Shown: positions 9,586 to 18,611, counted from the stretch's first letter. The stretch is 64,000 bases of DNA from Draconibacterium orientale (GCF_000626635.1 NZ_CP007451.1:682001-746000); one strand, 5' to 3'. Made by a program: numbers and translations. Notes: a model not told the origin generated them from the letters alone.

Positions 9586-11394
9586 TTGATTAGTACCGAA
9601 GGATATATTGTACTCGCAATTGTATTGTTAACGATTATCGCCCTTGCAAAAGAGTTGATGCGTCCGGGACTCGTTTTTTTCTCCTCGGCAATCATTCTAA
9701 TGGCAACAGGAGCAATAAGCGACAAAGAATTGCTGGCTGGTTTTTCAAACAAGGGAATGATTACCATTGGCATTCTGTTTATTGTTAGCGAAGGTGTGCG
9801 GCAATCGGGCATTCTAAACCGATTGGCACAAACCTACCTGCCAAGAAAGAGGAGAAAAATGGTTTCACTTATTCCGCAAATTATGTTTCCGGTTTCGGTG
9901 TTGTCCGCTTTTCTGAACAATACACCCGTGGTTATTATTTTTGCGCCTATCATAAAAAAATGGTCGGAGAACCTTAACCTGTCATCGAAGAAATTTCTGA
10001 TACCACTTTCGTACGCTACCATTTTTGGAGGCATGTGTACCCTTATCGGCACTTCTACCAACCTGGTAGTTCACGGTTTAATTCTGGAGAACGGATACGA
10101 AGGTTTCAGCATGTTTGAACTGGCAAAGATTGGTGGCTTTATTGCCATTGCCGGTACTATTTACATGACTGTATTTAGCAACAGGCTGTTACCCGGCGAA
10201 AAGATATTCTTTAATTCAAAAAGCTCTACCGAATACAAGGATTACCACTACGACATTATTATTACCGAAAATAGTAATCTGATTGGCCTGGAAGTTAAAA
10301 ATGGACGAATGAAAGAGCTAAAAGGCCTGATCATTCAAACCATTAATCGCAACGGTAATATAATTGAAACTAAAAAAGGTTCGTTTAAACTTCTGGCCGA
10401 CGACATTCTGCTTGTGGCCGGAAAATCAGATCGCCTTAACTATATCCTGGCGAATTCGAATGTAAAGTTAAGTGGAATCGATTTGATAAAAAACGTACCA
10501 AAAGAAAACCTGAAACAATACGAAGCTGTTTTATCTCCGCGCTTTCCGGCAATTGGCAAAAATATTCACGAGTTTAACTTTTACGACCATTACCAGGCGG
10601 TGGTACTTGCCATACACCGCAACGGAGAGCGTATTACCAGCAATAAAGACAAGCTGCACCTGAAAACCGGCGACAACCTGGTTTTGCTTACCACCGAAAA
10701 GTTTATCGAAAACTGGGGCGACTCAAAAATCTTTCTGCTCACCTCCTACATTCGCGATTACCGCAGCACGGGTACTTTCTGGAAAAAGTGGCTGGCATTT
10801 ATCATTTTGCTGGGTATGATTATTGGCACAACTGTTGGCAAATTCCTCTCGTCGCCCGATGGCATAACTTTAGATATGTTCTTTTTTGCCTCTCTGGCTG
10901 CCATGCTGTTGATCTGGCTCAAAATTATGCCACATCAGAAATACACCAAAGCTATCAGTTGGGATGTACTAATTACCATTGCCTGCGCTTTTGCCCTAAG
11001 CAAGGCCATGCAAAACTCCGGGGCAGCCGAAGCAATTGCGCGTACTACCATTAATTTCTCAAAAGGATTTGGACCGATCGGTGTAATGGCAGCACTTTAT
11101 ATTATCACAGCAATTTTTACCGAAATCATTACCAATAATGCAGCAGCGGCACTTGTATTTCCGATTGCACTAGCAGCTTCGCAACAGCTAAATGTCGATC
11201 CGAAACCATTTTTTGTAACCATAGCCATAGCTGCATCGGCCAGCTTTTCAACACCAATCGGTTATCAAACAAACCTTATTATTCAGGCTATCGGAAATTA
11301 CAAATTCCGCGACTATGTAAAAATTGGCCTTCCGCTGAATTTAATCGCATTTATCTTGTCAATGCTTCTTATTCCCTACTTCTGGAGTTTCTAG
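9586..11394 (+). CDS. SLC13/DASS-type permease with two RCK_C (TrkA-C) domains, probable sulfate transporter
   Basis: 602 residues from a TTG start; no earlier in-frame ATG is apparent. Hydrophobic segments fill about 1-200 and 395-602. Between them (about 214-385) lie two soluble TrkA-C-like domains (for example LIGLEVKNGRMKELKGL and HLKTGDNLVLLTTEKF). This is the layout of the large SLC13 permeases often found beside sulfate-activation genes. Motifs LNNTPVVIIFAPII and TPIGYQTNLII fit the two family repeats. cysD begins 220 bp downstream on the same strand, which supports sulfate as substrate. Substrate is inferred from context only. Confidence 0.85.
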   Translation: MISTEGYIVLAIVLLTIIALAKELMRPGLVFFSSAIILMATGAISDKELLAGFSNKGMITIGILFIVSEGVRQSGILNRLAQTYLPRKRRKMVSLIPQIMFPVSVLSAFLNNTPVVIIFAPIIKKWSENLNLSSKKFLIPLSYATIFGGMCTLIGTSTNLVVHGLILENGYEGFSMFELAKIGGFIAIAGTIYMTVFSNRLLPGEKIFFNSKSSTEYKDYHYDIIITENSNLIGLEVKNGRMKELKGLIIQTINRNGNIIETKKGSFKLLADDILLVAGKSDRLNYILANSNVKLSGIDLIKNVPKENLKQYEAVLSPRFPAIGKNIHEFNFYDHYQAVVLAIHRNGERITSNKDKLHLKTGDNLVLLTTEKFIENWGDSKIFLLTSYIRDYRSTGTFWKKWLAFIILLGMIIGTTVGKFLSSPDGITLDMFFFASLAAMLLIWLKIMPHQKYTKAISWDVLITIACAFALSKAMQNSGAAEAIARTTINFSKGFGPIGVMAALYIITAIFTEIITNNAAAALVFPIALAASQQLNVDPKPFFVTIAIAASASFSTPIGYQTNLIIQAIGNYKFRDYVKIGLPLNLIAFILSMLLIPYFWSF

Positions 11395-11493
11395 CTTACA
11401 CCCCATTTTGTCTCTTATTTAAATTCATTCTTAAGAAAGAAATCGATCACCTGACAAAAGCTTTCAATCCTTAAGCCAACCGGAATAAAATTC

Positions 11494-11501
11494 TATATTT
11501 G
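11494..11501 (+). promoter_or_regulatory. Putative -7 element before cysD
   Basis: TATATTTG matches TAnnTTTG, 113 bases before the cysD start. At the expected -33 position there is only a TTA-like triplet, so the match is partial. It would give a leader of roughly 105 bases. Confidence 0.4.
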
Positions 11502-11613
11502 CATTCGTTTGAAGAGAAAAAATTAATATAGCTACAGCCTACTATTGGTAGATATCAGCAACATCCCCCAAAAAGTAATCATACCAGGCTGTTAAAAACT
11601 AAAATAGAAAAGA

Positions 11614-12522
11614 ATGGATAATTATTCATTAACCAACCTTCGCGAACTGGAGGCAGAAGCCATCCACATCATCCGCGAGGTGGCAGCCGAGTTCGAAAAT
11701 CCAGTAATGCTTTATTCCATCGGGAAAGACTCGTCGGTGATGGTTCGCCTGGCCGAAAAAGCATTTTATCCCGGTAAAGTTCCGTTCCCGTTGATGCATA
11801 TCGATTCGAAATGGAAGTTTCAGGAAATGATCGATTTCCGCGACACATATGCGAAAGAAAAAGGCTGGGACCTGATCGTTCATCACAATAAAGAAGGTTT
11901 CGAAAGTGGCGTTGGTCCGTTTACCCACGGAAGTAAAGTTCACACCGATATTATGAAAACACAAGCCCTGCTTGGTGGTCTGAATAAATATAAATTTGAT
12001 GCTGCTTTTGGTGGCGCCCGTCGCGATGAAGAAAAGTCGCGTGCGAAGGAACGTATCTTCTCGTTCCGCGATAAATTCCACCAGTGGGATCCGAAAAACC
12101 AGCGTCCTGAGCTGTGGAATATCTACAACAGCCGCGTGCAGAAAGGTGAATCTATTCGTGTGTTCCCTATCTCGAACTGGACCGAGCTGGATATCTGGCA
12201 GTACATCCGTTTGGAGAATATCCCTATCGTTCCGTTGTATTACGCAAAAGAACGTCCGGTAGTTAATATGGACGGCAGTTTAATTCTGGTTGACGACGAA
12301 CGCATGCCAAAAGAACTGCGCGACAAAGCTGAAATGCGCAAAGTTCGTTTCCGTACGCTGGGTTGTTACCCGCTTACCGGCGCTATTGAATCGGAAGCCG
12401 ATACTATTGAAAAAATTGTTGAAGAAATGATGACTGTTACCGTTTCGGAACGTACAACACGTGTAATCGACTTCGACCAGGAAGCAAGTATGGAACAGAA
12501 AAAACGCGAAGGGTATTTCTAG
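11614..12522 (+). CDS. cysD: Sulfate adenylyltransferase subunit 2
   Basis: 302 residues, the usual length. The PP-loop motif [10 protein letters not shown] (about 36-45) binds [23 protein letters not shown] (about 130-150) is the conserved CysD signature, and [10 protein letters not shown] is also typical. With CysN it makes adenosine 5'-phosphosulfate from ATP and sulfate in the cytoplasm. It lies after the SLC13 permease and before cysN, forming an uptake and activation unit. The gap to cysN is filled by a 7-bp-period repeat. Confidence 0.97.
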   Translation: MDNYSLTNLRELEAEAIHIIREVAAEFENPVMLYSIGKDSSVMVRLAEKAFYPGKVPFPLMHIDSKWKFQEMIDFRDTYAKEKGWDLIVHHNKEGFESGVGPFTHGSKVHTDIMKTQALLGGLNKYKFDAAFGGARRDEEKSRAKERIFSFRDKFHQWDPKNQRPELWNIYNSRVQKGESIRVFPISNWTELDIWQYIRLENIPIVPLYYAKERPVVNMDGSLILVDDERMPKELRDKAEMRKVRFRTLGCYPLTGAIESEADTIEKIVEEMMTVTVSERTTRVIDFDQEASMEQKKREGYF

Positions 12523-12525
12523 ACT

Positions 12526-12609
12526 GGATACCGGATTCTGGATACTAGATTCTTGACAGATCGAGTATCCAGTATCAAGCATCTAGTATCAAACATCAAG
12601 TATCAAAAA
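12526..12609. repeat. Twelve-unit heptad array filling the cysD-cysN gap, two inverted halves
   Basis: Between the cysD stop and cysN ATG, almost every base belongs to a 7-bp register. The first four units are of the GGATACT type. After one odd unit (12554-12560), seven units of the TCnAGTA/TCAAnnA type follow. Since AGTATCC is the reverse complement of GGATACT, the halves face each other and the transcript could fold into a hairpin. Unit 12 ends one base before ATG. Confidence 0.8.
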
Positions 12610-12610
12610 G

Positions 12611-14530
12611 ATGACTACAAAAAAATTAAACATACAAGAGTTCCTGGATCAGGACCAAAAAAAAGACCTTTTACGCTTACTGACAGCCGGATCGGTTGAC
12701 GATGGCAAATCAACGCTTATCGGACGCTTGATGGCTGACAGTAAAATGCTTTACGAAGATCAGCTGGAAGCTTTACACCGCGACAGTAAACGTATTGGCC
12801 ATGCCGGCGAGGAAATTGACTACGCCCTGTTGCTCGACGGTTTAAAAGCCGAGCGCGAGCAGGGAATTACCATTGATGTGGCTTACCGCTACTTCTCTAC
12901 TGCCAAGCGTAAATTCATTATCGCTGATACTCCGGGACACGAGCAGTACACCCGTAACATGATTACCGGCGGATCGACGGCCAACCTCGCTATTATCCTG
13001 ATTGATGCCCGTCATGGGGTAATTACTCAGACCAAACGCCATACTTATCTGGCCAACCTGCTTGGAATTAAACACATTGTGGTAGCCATTAACAAAATGG
13101 ATTTGGCCGATTACAAACAGGAACGTTTTGAGGAAATTAAAGCCGACTACAAAGCTTTTGTTACCCAATTGGATATACCCGATGTAAACTTCATTCCTCT
13201 GTCGGCATTAAAAGGCGATAACGTTGTGGAAAAAGGCGACAATATGGATTGGTATCACGGTCCTTGTTTGCTTGAATTTTTGGAGAATGTACATGTAAGC
13301 TCCGACCGTAACTTCGACGACCTGCGTTTCCCGGTTCAATATGTGTTGCGCCCCGATATTAAATTCCGCGGATTCTCAACATCTGTGGCTTCAGGAATCA
13401 TTAAAAAAGGCGATGAAGTAATGGTGCTGCCTTCGATGAAAAAGTCGAAAGTGGAGAAAATCGTAACTTACGAAGGAGAACTGGATTATGCTTTCCCGCC
13501 ACAATCGGTAACAGTTACACTGGAAGACGAAATTGATATTTCGCGTGGCGATATGTTGGTTCACCCGGATAACCTGCCACGCGTGGAGCGCCAGTTCGAG
13601 GCCATGCTGGTTTGGATGGATGAGACCGACATGAACCTTTCTACGCAGTTCTATATCAAACAGGCCAACAACAACACAAAGGCCCGCATCGACGAAATTA
13701 AATACAAAGTAGATGTAAACACGCTTGAAAAATCGAACATCGAGAAATTCAAGCTGAACGAAATTGGCCGCGTGGTAATTACCACTACCAAGCCACTTTT
13801 CTTCGATCCGTATAAAAAGAACAAACAAACCGGTTCGTTTATTTTGATTGATCCGGTTACACATAATACCTGTGCTGTAGGTATGATCATCGACAAACTG
13901 GGTAGCAACAGCCTGCCATCGCGTATTACCGATGTTGACAAGGCAAAAATTGCTAAAGGTGAGCCGCTTGTGAAAGCTGAAGAATACATTCAGAAATACA
14001 ATCAGAAAGGAGAAACCATCTGGATTACCGGCCTTCACGGCTCGGGTAAAAACGAGTTGGCTTTCAGTCTCGAGAAAAAACTGTTCGATAACGGTGCAAC
14101 AGTTGTACTAATCGACGGTAGTTCGGTACGTTCAGGCCTTAGTCGCGAGCTGGACTTCTCGCCTGCCGACCGTGCGGAAAATCTACGTCGTGTAGCACAC
14201 ATTTGTAAAATGCTGAACGACCAGGGTATTATTACTATTGCTTCATATATCTCGCGTAACGAATCGTTGCGCGAACAGGTTGCGGAAATTATTGGTAAAG
14301 ACCGTTTCCATATGTTCTACATGGATGCTGATCTGGACTATTGCAAAAACAATAAACCGGAATTATACAAGCTGGTAGAAGAAGGAAAAACGACCGGTTT
14401 GCCGGGCGCTGATCTGGAATACGAAGCACCAACCAACGCAAAACTGGTTTTCAAACCGGAGCAAAACGAAGAAAACCTGGATGCGATTTTGGATTATTTA
14501 GCTCAGAACAAAGTATTCCCCAACCACTAG
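12611..14530 (+). CDS. cysN: Sulfate adenylyltransferase subunit 1 fused to a degenerate APS-kinase-like domain
   Basis: 639 residues. The CysN part (about 1-450) is an EF-Tu-like GTPase: G1 GSVDDGKST (27-35), G3 [12 protein letters not shown]4 NKMD. It drives APS synthesis with CysD. From about 468 an APS-kinase fold follows, but its key motifs are changed. The P-loop is GLHGSGKN with Asn481 in place of Ser/Thr; the DGDN motif reads DGSS (502-505); the usual RDPKGLY region reads NNKPELY. PAPS formation by this domain is therefore doubtful; it might be structural or regulatory. No separate cysC lies nearby. Confidence 0.93.
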   Translation: MTTKKLNIQEFLDQDQKKDLLRLLTAGSVDDGKSTLIGRLMADSKMLYEDQLEALHRDSKRIGHAGEEIDYALLLDGLKAEREQGITIDVAYRYFSTAKRKFIIADTPGHEQYTRNMITGGSTANLAIILIDARHGVITQTKRHTYLANLLGIKHIVVAINKMDLADYKQERFEEIKADYKAFVTQLDIPDVNFIPLSALKGDNVVEKGDNMDWYHGPCLLEFLENVHVSSDRNFDDLRFPVQYVLRPDIKFRGFSTSVASGIIKKGDEVMVLPSMKKSKVEKIVTYEGELDYAFPPQSVTVTLEDEIDISRGDMLVHPDNLPRVERQFEAMLVWMDETDMNLSTQFYIKQANNNTKARIDEIKYKVDVNTLEKSNIEKFKLNEIGRVVITTTKPLFFDPYKKNKQTGSFILIDPVTHNTCAVGMIIDKLGSNSLPSRITDVDKAKIAKGEPLVKAEEYIQKYNQKGETIWITGLHGSGKNELAFSLEKKLFDNGATVVLIDGSSVRSGLSRELDFSPADRAENLRRVAHICKMLNDQGIITIASYISRNESLREQVAEIIGKDRFHMFYMDADLDYCKNNKPELYKLVEEGKTTGLPGADLEYEAPTNAKLVFKPEQNEENLDAILDYLAQNKVFPNH

Positions 14531-14539
14531 GAATTTGAA

Positions 14540-15595
14540 ATGAAGATATTAGTTACTGGAACAGCGGGATTTATAGGGTTTCACCTTACCAATAAATTAT
14601 TGGAACAAGGAGTTGAAGTTGTTGGTATCGACAATATCAACGACTACTATTCTACCGAGCTGAAATATGCCCGTTTGGCCGAAGCAGGAATTTCACGTGA
14701 TGCTGAGAACTGGCATAAAAAGGTGGTGAGCACCAAAAATCCGGCGTATTCCTTTGTTCGCATGAACCTGGAAGACCAGGAGCAGATCAATCAGCTTTTC
14801 GAAACCGAGAAGTTCGACAGGGTTTGCAACCTGGCAGCTCAGGCAGGCGTGCGTTACAGCCTCGAAAATCCACGTGCTTATATCGATAGTAACATTGTTG
14901 GTTTCATTAATATTCTGGAAGCTTGCCGCCACAACAATATTCAGCATTTGGTTTACGCCAGCTCGTCGAGCGTGTATGGCAACAGTGCCAAAATGCCTTT
15001 ATCTGTTAACGACGTAGTGGATAACCCGGTGAGTTTATACGCCGCTACTAAAAAGAGCAACGAGTTGATGGCGCATACTTACAGTCATTTGTTTGGTATC
15101 CCAACTACAGGATTGCGCTTTTTTACGGTTTATGGCCCCTGGGGACGGCCGGATATGGCGTATTTCTCGTTCACGAAAAATATACTGAGCGGACAGCCCA
15201 TAAAGATTTTCAACCATGGCGACTTGTACCGCGACTTTACCTATATCGACGATATTGTTGAAGGAATCATTAAGATTCTAAACGCTCCACCACAAAAAGC
15301 TACAAGCCACAAACCACAAGCTTCCAGAATCCAGAATCCAGAATCCAGTATCCCATACAAAGTGCACAACATTGGCAACTCCAGTCCGGTGAAACTGATG
15401 GAGTTTATCGAAACCATTGAAAAAGCACTGGGGCAGGAAGCTGTTAAAGAATACCACGATATGCAACCCGGCGATGTGTATAAAACCTACGCCGACGTAA
15501 GTGCGCTGGAAAAGGACTTTGGCTACTCGCCTGATACGCCGCTGGCGGAAGGAATTGGCGAGTTTGTTAAATGGTTTAGAAAGTTTTATCAATAG
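14540..15595 (+). CDS. NAD-dependent nucleotide-sugar epimerase, UDP-glucuronate 4-epimerase-like
   Basis: 351 residues, extended short-chain dehydrogenase. The NAD site is GTAGFIGFHL (7-16). The SSVYG segment and YAATKKSNELMAH give the catalytic Tyr-x3-Lys, and the C-terminus is of the WcaG/UDP-GlcA epimerase type. It starts 9 bases after cysN, so it is probably co-transcribed, linking sulfate activation with uronic-acid sugar supply (perhaps for a sulfated glycan; inference). Oddity: residues about 251-271, a variable loop in this family, are encoded by a 7-bp-period DNA repeat of the kind otherwise found between genes here. Confidence 0.9.
   Translation: MKILVTGTAGFIGFHLTNKLLEQGVEVVGIDNINDYYSTELKYARLAEAGISRDAENWHKKVVSTKNPAYSFVRMNLEDQEQINQLFETEKFDRVCNLAAQAGVRYSLENPRAYIDSNIVGFINILEACRHNNIQHLVYASSSSVYGNSAKMPLSVNDVVDNPVSLYAATKKSNELMAHTYSHLFGIPTTGLRFFTVYGPWGRPDMAYFSFTKNILSGQPIKIFNHGDLYRDFTYIDDIVEGIIKILNAPPQKATSHKPQASRIQNPESSIPYKVHNIGNSSPVKLMEFIETIEKALGQEAVKEYHDMQPGDVYKTYADVSALEKDFGYSPDTPLAEGIGEFVKWFRKFYQ
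15291..15353 (+). repeat. Nine-unit heptad array inside the epimerase coding sequence
   Basis: Units in a 7-bp register run through the gene: AGCTACA, AGCCACA, AACCACA, AGCTTCC, AGAATCC three times, then AGTATCC. Counting the leading CACAAAA gives nine units, 63 bp, a multiple of three, so the frame is kept. The words are the reverse complement of the GGATACT/GGATTCT words in the cysD-cysN gap. Confidence 0.8.
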
Positions 15596-15618
15596 TGGAT
15601 TGATTTTCAATCTTCACT

Positions 15619-15670
15619 TAAAAGATCCGATTCATGTTCCGAAAAAACAGAATCGGATTTTTTGTTTTTA
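15619..15670 (+). terminator. Rho-independent terminator after the epimerase
   Basis: Stem AAAAGATCCGATTC/GAATCGGATTTTTT with a 16-base loop, followed by TTTGTTTTT. It closes the sulfate cluster 25 bases after the epimerase stop. Confidence 0.8.
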
Positions 15671-15755
15671 TACTCGTTAACAAGCAATAACAGTTCATTA
15701 ACAGAATTGCGATTCAGGATATCTAACTTTATGAAATAACTCAAAATACAATTTT

Positions 15756-16319
15756 ATGAAAACGTTTACCCTACTGCTGTTTAGTTGTGTAGTACTTCTT
15801 TTCAATGCGCCTTTGGCACAGGCTTCAACGCGTCAGAAAAAGAAGGTTCCTGAGGTTGAAAAACTCGATAATGCGCCCAACCTGTATAAAAGCAACAACA
15901 TGTTTTTTAGCGGTCAGCCCAATCTCGAAACTTTTGAATGGTTAAAACAACAGGGTGTTGATTTGGTGATCAATCTTCGCACGGAGGGAGAAAACGAGGA
16001 TTTTGCCGAGGAAGCATTTAACGAAGAAGTTTTGGTTGCCAAACTGAAAATGAAATACGTTTCGTTACCGATTGCTGGTTACGATGGCTACACGCCCGAA
16101 AACCTAAAGAAATTTGCGGAGGCATTAGATAATGCTAAATACAAAAAGGTGTTAATTCACTGCGGAAGTGCCGGCCGGGTAACCTATTTTATGATGGCTT
16201 ACCTGGTTGAATACAAAGATTACAAACTGGCAGATGCCATAGCATTTGGCGAGCAGATCAAATTTTCGTTTCCGCTGGAATATTTGCTTAAAGAAGAGGT
16301 TGACTGGCAATTAAAATAA
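15756..16319 (+). CDS. Exported DSP/DUF442-like protein phosphatase family protein
   Basis: 187 residues with a signal peptide ending near LAQA-S (about residue 23). The body resembles the dual-specificity-phosphatase-like family (beta-lactamase-hydrolase-like, DUF442): SGQPNLETFEWLKQQGVDLVINLR, then IHCGSAGRV, where Cys-x4-Arg is the spacing of this family. The segment LPIAGYDGYTP probably carries the general acid. It would act in the periplasm. Single gene between two terminators. Substrate unknown. Confidence 0.75.
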   Translation: MKTFTLLLFSCVVLLFNAPLAQASTRQKKKVPEVEKLDNAPNLYKSNNMFFSGQPNLETFEWLKQQGVDLVINLRTEGENEDFAEEAFNEEVLVAKLKMKYVSLPIAGYDGYTPENLKKFAEALDNAKYKKVLIHCGSAGRVTYFMMAYLVEYKDYKLADAIAFGEQIKFSFPLEYLLKEEVDWQLK

Positions 16320-16321
16320 TA

Positions 16322-16355
16322 GCGGGCAACCTGATTAAACAGATTACCCGCCTTT
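16322..16355 (+). terminator. Likely terminator after the DSP-like gene
   Basis: Imperfect stem GCGGGcAAcCTG / CAGaTTaCCCGC with a 6-base loop and a short CTTTT tail, just after the stop codon. Confidence 0.55.
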
Positions 16356-16424
16356 TACCCTCTGAAATATGCCTGAACAGGCACAATTGCTATATGGCAA
16401 ACACTATTATTATCACGTTTAACT

Positions 16425-16796
16425 TTATTCCGATTTATCGAACCGTGCTTTGGCCACCTCCTCTTTCAACATTTTGCCCGGTGTAAAAATAATTTTCACG
16501 TTTTTTATCATATTCGATTTAAAGTTCTTTTCCTGCTCTGCGCCTTCACTACTTAAGGTTAGGCGAAAAGATCCAAGGTCGCCCAGACTAACCGTTTGTC
16601 CGTCGAGCAGGTACTTCGGTATCTGGTCAACCAGGTTATCCAACACATTACTGATATCGCCACGGCTAAGCGACGATTTGTCTTCAATATCGCGGCTAAT
16701 GGTTTTACGGCCCGATGATACATGCGAGGCGTAAAACTTTTTAGGTGCAGTTAAATCCCGTGGATTCGCTTTTTCAATGAGCTTGTACTTTAGCAT
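16425..16796 (-). CDS. HU-family DNA-binding protein (HU-HIG type)
   Basis: 123 residues, longer than classical HU (about 90). The N-terminal extension plus core (KTISRDIEDKSSLSRGDISNVLDNLVDQIPKYLLDGQTVSLGDLGSFRLTL) and the KNVKIIFTPGKMLKEEVAKARF end are typical of the Bacteroidota HU-HIG group. It binds DNA without strict sequence and shapes the nucleoid. Its upstream region carries the 22-bp-period TCACTTG array, 200 bp from the start codon. Confidence 0.88.
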   Translation of the reverse strand: MLKYKLIEKANPRDLTAPKKFYASHVSSGRKTISRDIEDKSSLSRGDISNVLDNLVDQIPKYLLDGQTVSLGDLGSFRLTLSSEGAEQEKNFKSNMIKNVKIIFTPGKMLKEEVAKARFDKSE

Positions 16797-16973
16797 TTTA
16801 AATGAATTTGATGATTAAAAAATTAAACTTTACTGAAGCCGTTTGGGGCTTTCCTGAAGTTGTTGACATAAAATTACACCAGATTCCTTTTAAACAAAAT
16901 GTTTTACAGCATAAGCTATTCATCATAAAGCAAAAAGGCAAACATTCCCCATGCTTATCTGTACGAATATTTT

Positions 16974-17105
16974 TGTCTTGATATTTGTATTTTTTTCACT
17001 TGACATCTTTCTCTCAATCACTTGACTTCTTTTAAAAGTTCACTTGTCATTTCTAGTTTAATCACTTGACATCTTTTTTGTTATCACTTGTGATAAATAC
17101 TATAT
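16974..17105. repeat. TCACTTG array with exact 22-bp period
   Basis: TCACTTG starts at 16996, 17018, 17040, 17062 and 17084, always 22 bases apart. The longer core is TCACTTGACATCTTT, with copies 1 and 4 identical over it. A weaker sixth unit (TGTCTTGATATTT) starts at 16974. Two helical turns per unit would place all boxes on one DNA face. It lies in the 506-bp gap between divergent HU and RDD genes; the rest of the gap is AT-rich and featureless. Confidence 0.85.
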
Positions 17106-17302
17106 ATAAAAGTCCTCATTTTGGCATCAAAAAATAATTTCTATTTACCTTAATTTATATACAATATAAATAACCTGTTATAATTGTTCTTTTGCTTTTT
17201 AACATATATTTTTGACATTAGTTCCTGGTGACACAATAAGTGAAAAGCCACCCCGAATTATGTAGAATAAGCTGACAATATCTAGACAATAACCTTTGAA
17301 TT

Positions 17303-17671
17303 ATGCCTGAAATGAATGGAAAAACACTTCGCCTTGTAAATTTCCTGATAGACTCTGCAATTTACTTCCTTATTATGTTTGGCATTTTGATACTCTTTAA
17401 GGATGTTATTCCTCAGCAAAATGTTAAATGGATTTCAATTATTGTCTATTTCCTGTACTATTTTATACTTGAAAGCACGACAGAACAAACGATTGGAAAA
17501 ATAATTACCCGTTCGAAAGTGGTTTCATCAACAGAATCAAAAAATTACTTTTTCTTAAGAATTATCCTCCGAACGATGACAAGATTTATCCCTATCGATA
17601 TTCTGACTTACCTCTTTTCTTTCAGGGGATTACATGATTGGATTTCGAAAACAACAGTGAATAAACTGTAG
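17303..17671 (+). CDS. RDD family membrane protein
   Basis: 122 residues with RLVNFLIDSAIYFLIMFGILILF at the start (the RLxNFxID motif replaces the Arg-Asp-Asp signature common in Bacteroidota RDD proteins), a second membrane span near 45-60, then TEQTIGKIITRSKVV and a third hydrophobic part near the end. Function of the family is poorly known; some members are ion antiporters. It is followed 32 bases later by a small lipoprotein gene, possibly in one transcript. Confidence 0.72.
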   Translation: MPEMNGKTLRLVNFLIDSAIYFLIMFGILILFKDVIPQQNVKWISIIVYFLYYFILESTTEQTIGKIITRSKVVSSTESKNYFFLRIILRTMTRFIPIDILTYLFSFRGLHDWISKTTVNKL

Positions 17672-17703
17672 TTACCCTAATGTATAATTTAAAACGTATT
17701 AAA

Positions 17704-17940
17704 ATGAAAAAGAAAATTTTCAACTTTTTGGCAATGGCCCTTGTTGCGATTATGATGTCGAGTTGCGCCACCGTATTTGGTGGTAAAGTTTCTGAATGCC
17801 AAAGGACGAAACCTGCACCGGGAGAACCTACAAGAGCCATTCGCGGAGGTGCACTTATCGCAGATGTATTGTTATTCTGGCCGGGTGCCATTGTTGACTT
17901 TGCAACAGGAGCTATTTATAAGCCTTGTGATAAAAATTAA
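17704..17940 (+). CDS. Small lipoprotein of unknown function
   Basis: 78 residues from the ATG at 17704; an ATG 24 bases earlier in frame would add MYNLKRIK and is less likely. The signal ends in a lipobox MMSSC with Cys21. The mature part CATVFGGKVSECQRTKPAPG and the end LLFWPGAIVDFATGAIYKPC resemble small Bacteroidota lipoproteins ending in a glycine-rich hydrophobic helix. The next gene has the same DPATGAMYK-like ending, suggesting related pieces. Terminator follows. Confidence 0.7.
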   Translation: MKKKIFNFLAMALVAIMMSSCATVFGGKVSECQRTKPAPGEPTRAIRGGALIADVLLFWPGAIVDFATGAIYKPCDKN

Positions 17941-17947
17941 GAAAGAA

Positions 17948-17982
17948 TTACAGTCTGATTTTATTTTCAGACTGTAATTTTT
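17948..17982 (+). terminator. Strong Rho-independent terminator
   Basis: Perfect 11-bp stem TTACAGTCTGA/TCAGACTGTAA with an 8-base loop, then five T. It sits 8 bases after the lipoprotein stop. Confidence 0.88.
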
Positions 17983-18023
17983 ACACCAACAACATGCAAC
18001 AAAGCTAAACCAATAACATACTT

Positions 18024-18527
18024 ATGAAAAGAAAACTAATCACAATGGGACTTTTAACAGGTCTCATTATCATGTTATCTGGCTGTGCCAGTATTGTAAG
18101 CAAAAGCAGCTATCCCTTCTCGATTAACAGTTACCCATCAGAAGCAAAAATTATTATTACCAATAACAATAGCTATGAAATATTTAGCGGCACAACACCT
18201 GCCACTATAAAACTAAGAGCCAGCGATGGTTATTTCACCAAGGCACAATATCAGGTTAAGTTTACAAAAGAGGGATACGAAACGAAAACAGTACCTGTTT
18301 ACTTTAAGCTTGATGGCTGGTATTTTGGAAATATAATTTTTGGAGGATTAATTGGATTACTCATCGTTGATCCGGCAACCGGTGCAATGTATAAAATTGA
18401 TACAGAATTCTTAAACGAAACATTAACACCTGTAACAAATCTTGCGTCAACCGAAGAATTAAGAATTTATACCTTAAAAGAAGTCCCCGAGGAGTGGAAA
18501 CAACACCTCGTTTCACTATCAGAGTAA
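18024..18527 (+). CDS. PEGA-like lipoprotein of unknown function
   Basis: 167 residues. Lipoprotein signal MKRKLITMGLLTGLIIMLSGC (Cys21). The part INSYPSEAKIIITNNNSYEIFSGTTPATIKLRA...YQVKFTKEGYETK looks like a PEGA-type surface domain, followed by a hydrophobic stretch FGNIIFGGLIGLLIVDPATGAMYK shared in style with the preceding small lipoprotein. No catalytic motif. Probably anchored in the outer or inner membrane. Confidence 0.7.
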   Translation: MKRKLITMGLLTGLIIMLSGCASIVSKSSYPFSINSYPSEAKIIITNNNSYEIFSGTTPATIKLRASDGYFTKAQYQVKFTKEGYETKTVPVYFKLDGWYFGNIIFGGLIGLLIVDPATGAMYKIDTEFLNETLTPVTNLASTEELRIYTLKEVPEEWKQHLVSLSE

Positions 18528-18566
18528 TACTCATTTCCCTGCAACTACAATGCTAGTTTAAAACAA

Positions 18567-18610
18567 TTCAGCGGGTGACTAAAAGTTAAAACAACTAGTC
18601 ACCCGCTGAA
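18567..18610 (-). terminator. 15-bp hairpin between lipoprotein gene and RNase P RNA
   Basis: Perfect inverted repeat TTCAGCGGGTGACTA (18567-18581) / TAGTCACCCGCTGAA (18596-18610), loop 14. Read on the minus strand it is followed by TTGTTTT and lies just beyond the RNase P RNA, so it probably ends that transcript and may also stop the convergent lipoprotein transcript. Confidence 0.6.
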
Positions 18611-18611
18611 T

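Noticed and set aside
11395..11613. Riboswitch ahead of cysD
   Set aside because: No conserved core of a SAM, SAH or other known sulfur riboswitch could be recognised in the leader.
13391..14038. 215-codon antisense frame in cysN
   Set aside because: Lies wholly opposite a well-supported gene and shows no family features; long antisense frames are common against this codon use.
16974..17105. CRISPR-like array
   Set aside because: A 22-bp period leaves at most 7-15 bases as spacer and the spacers are not unique.
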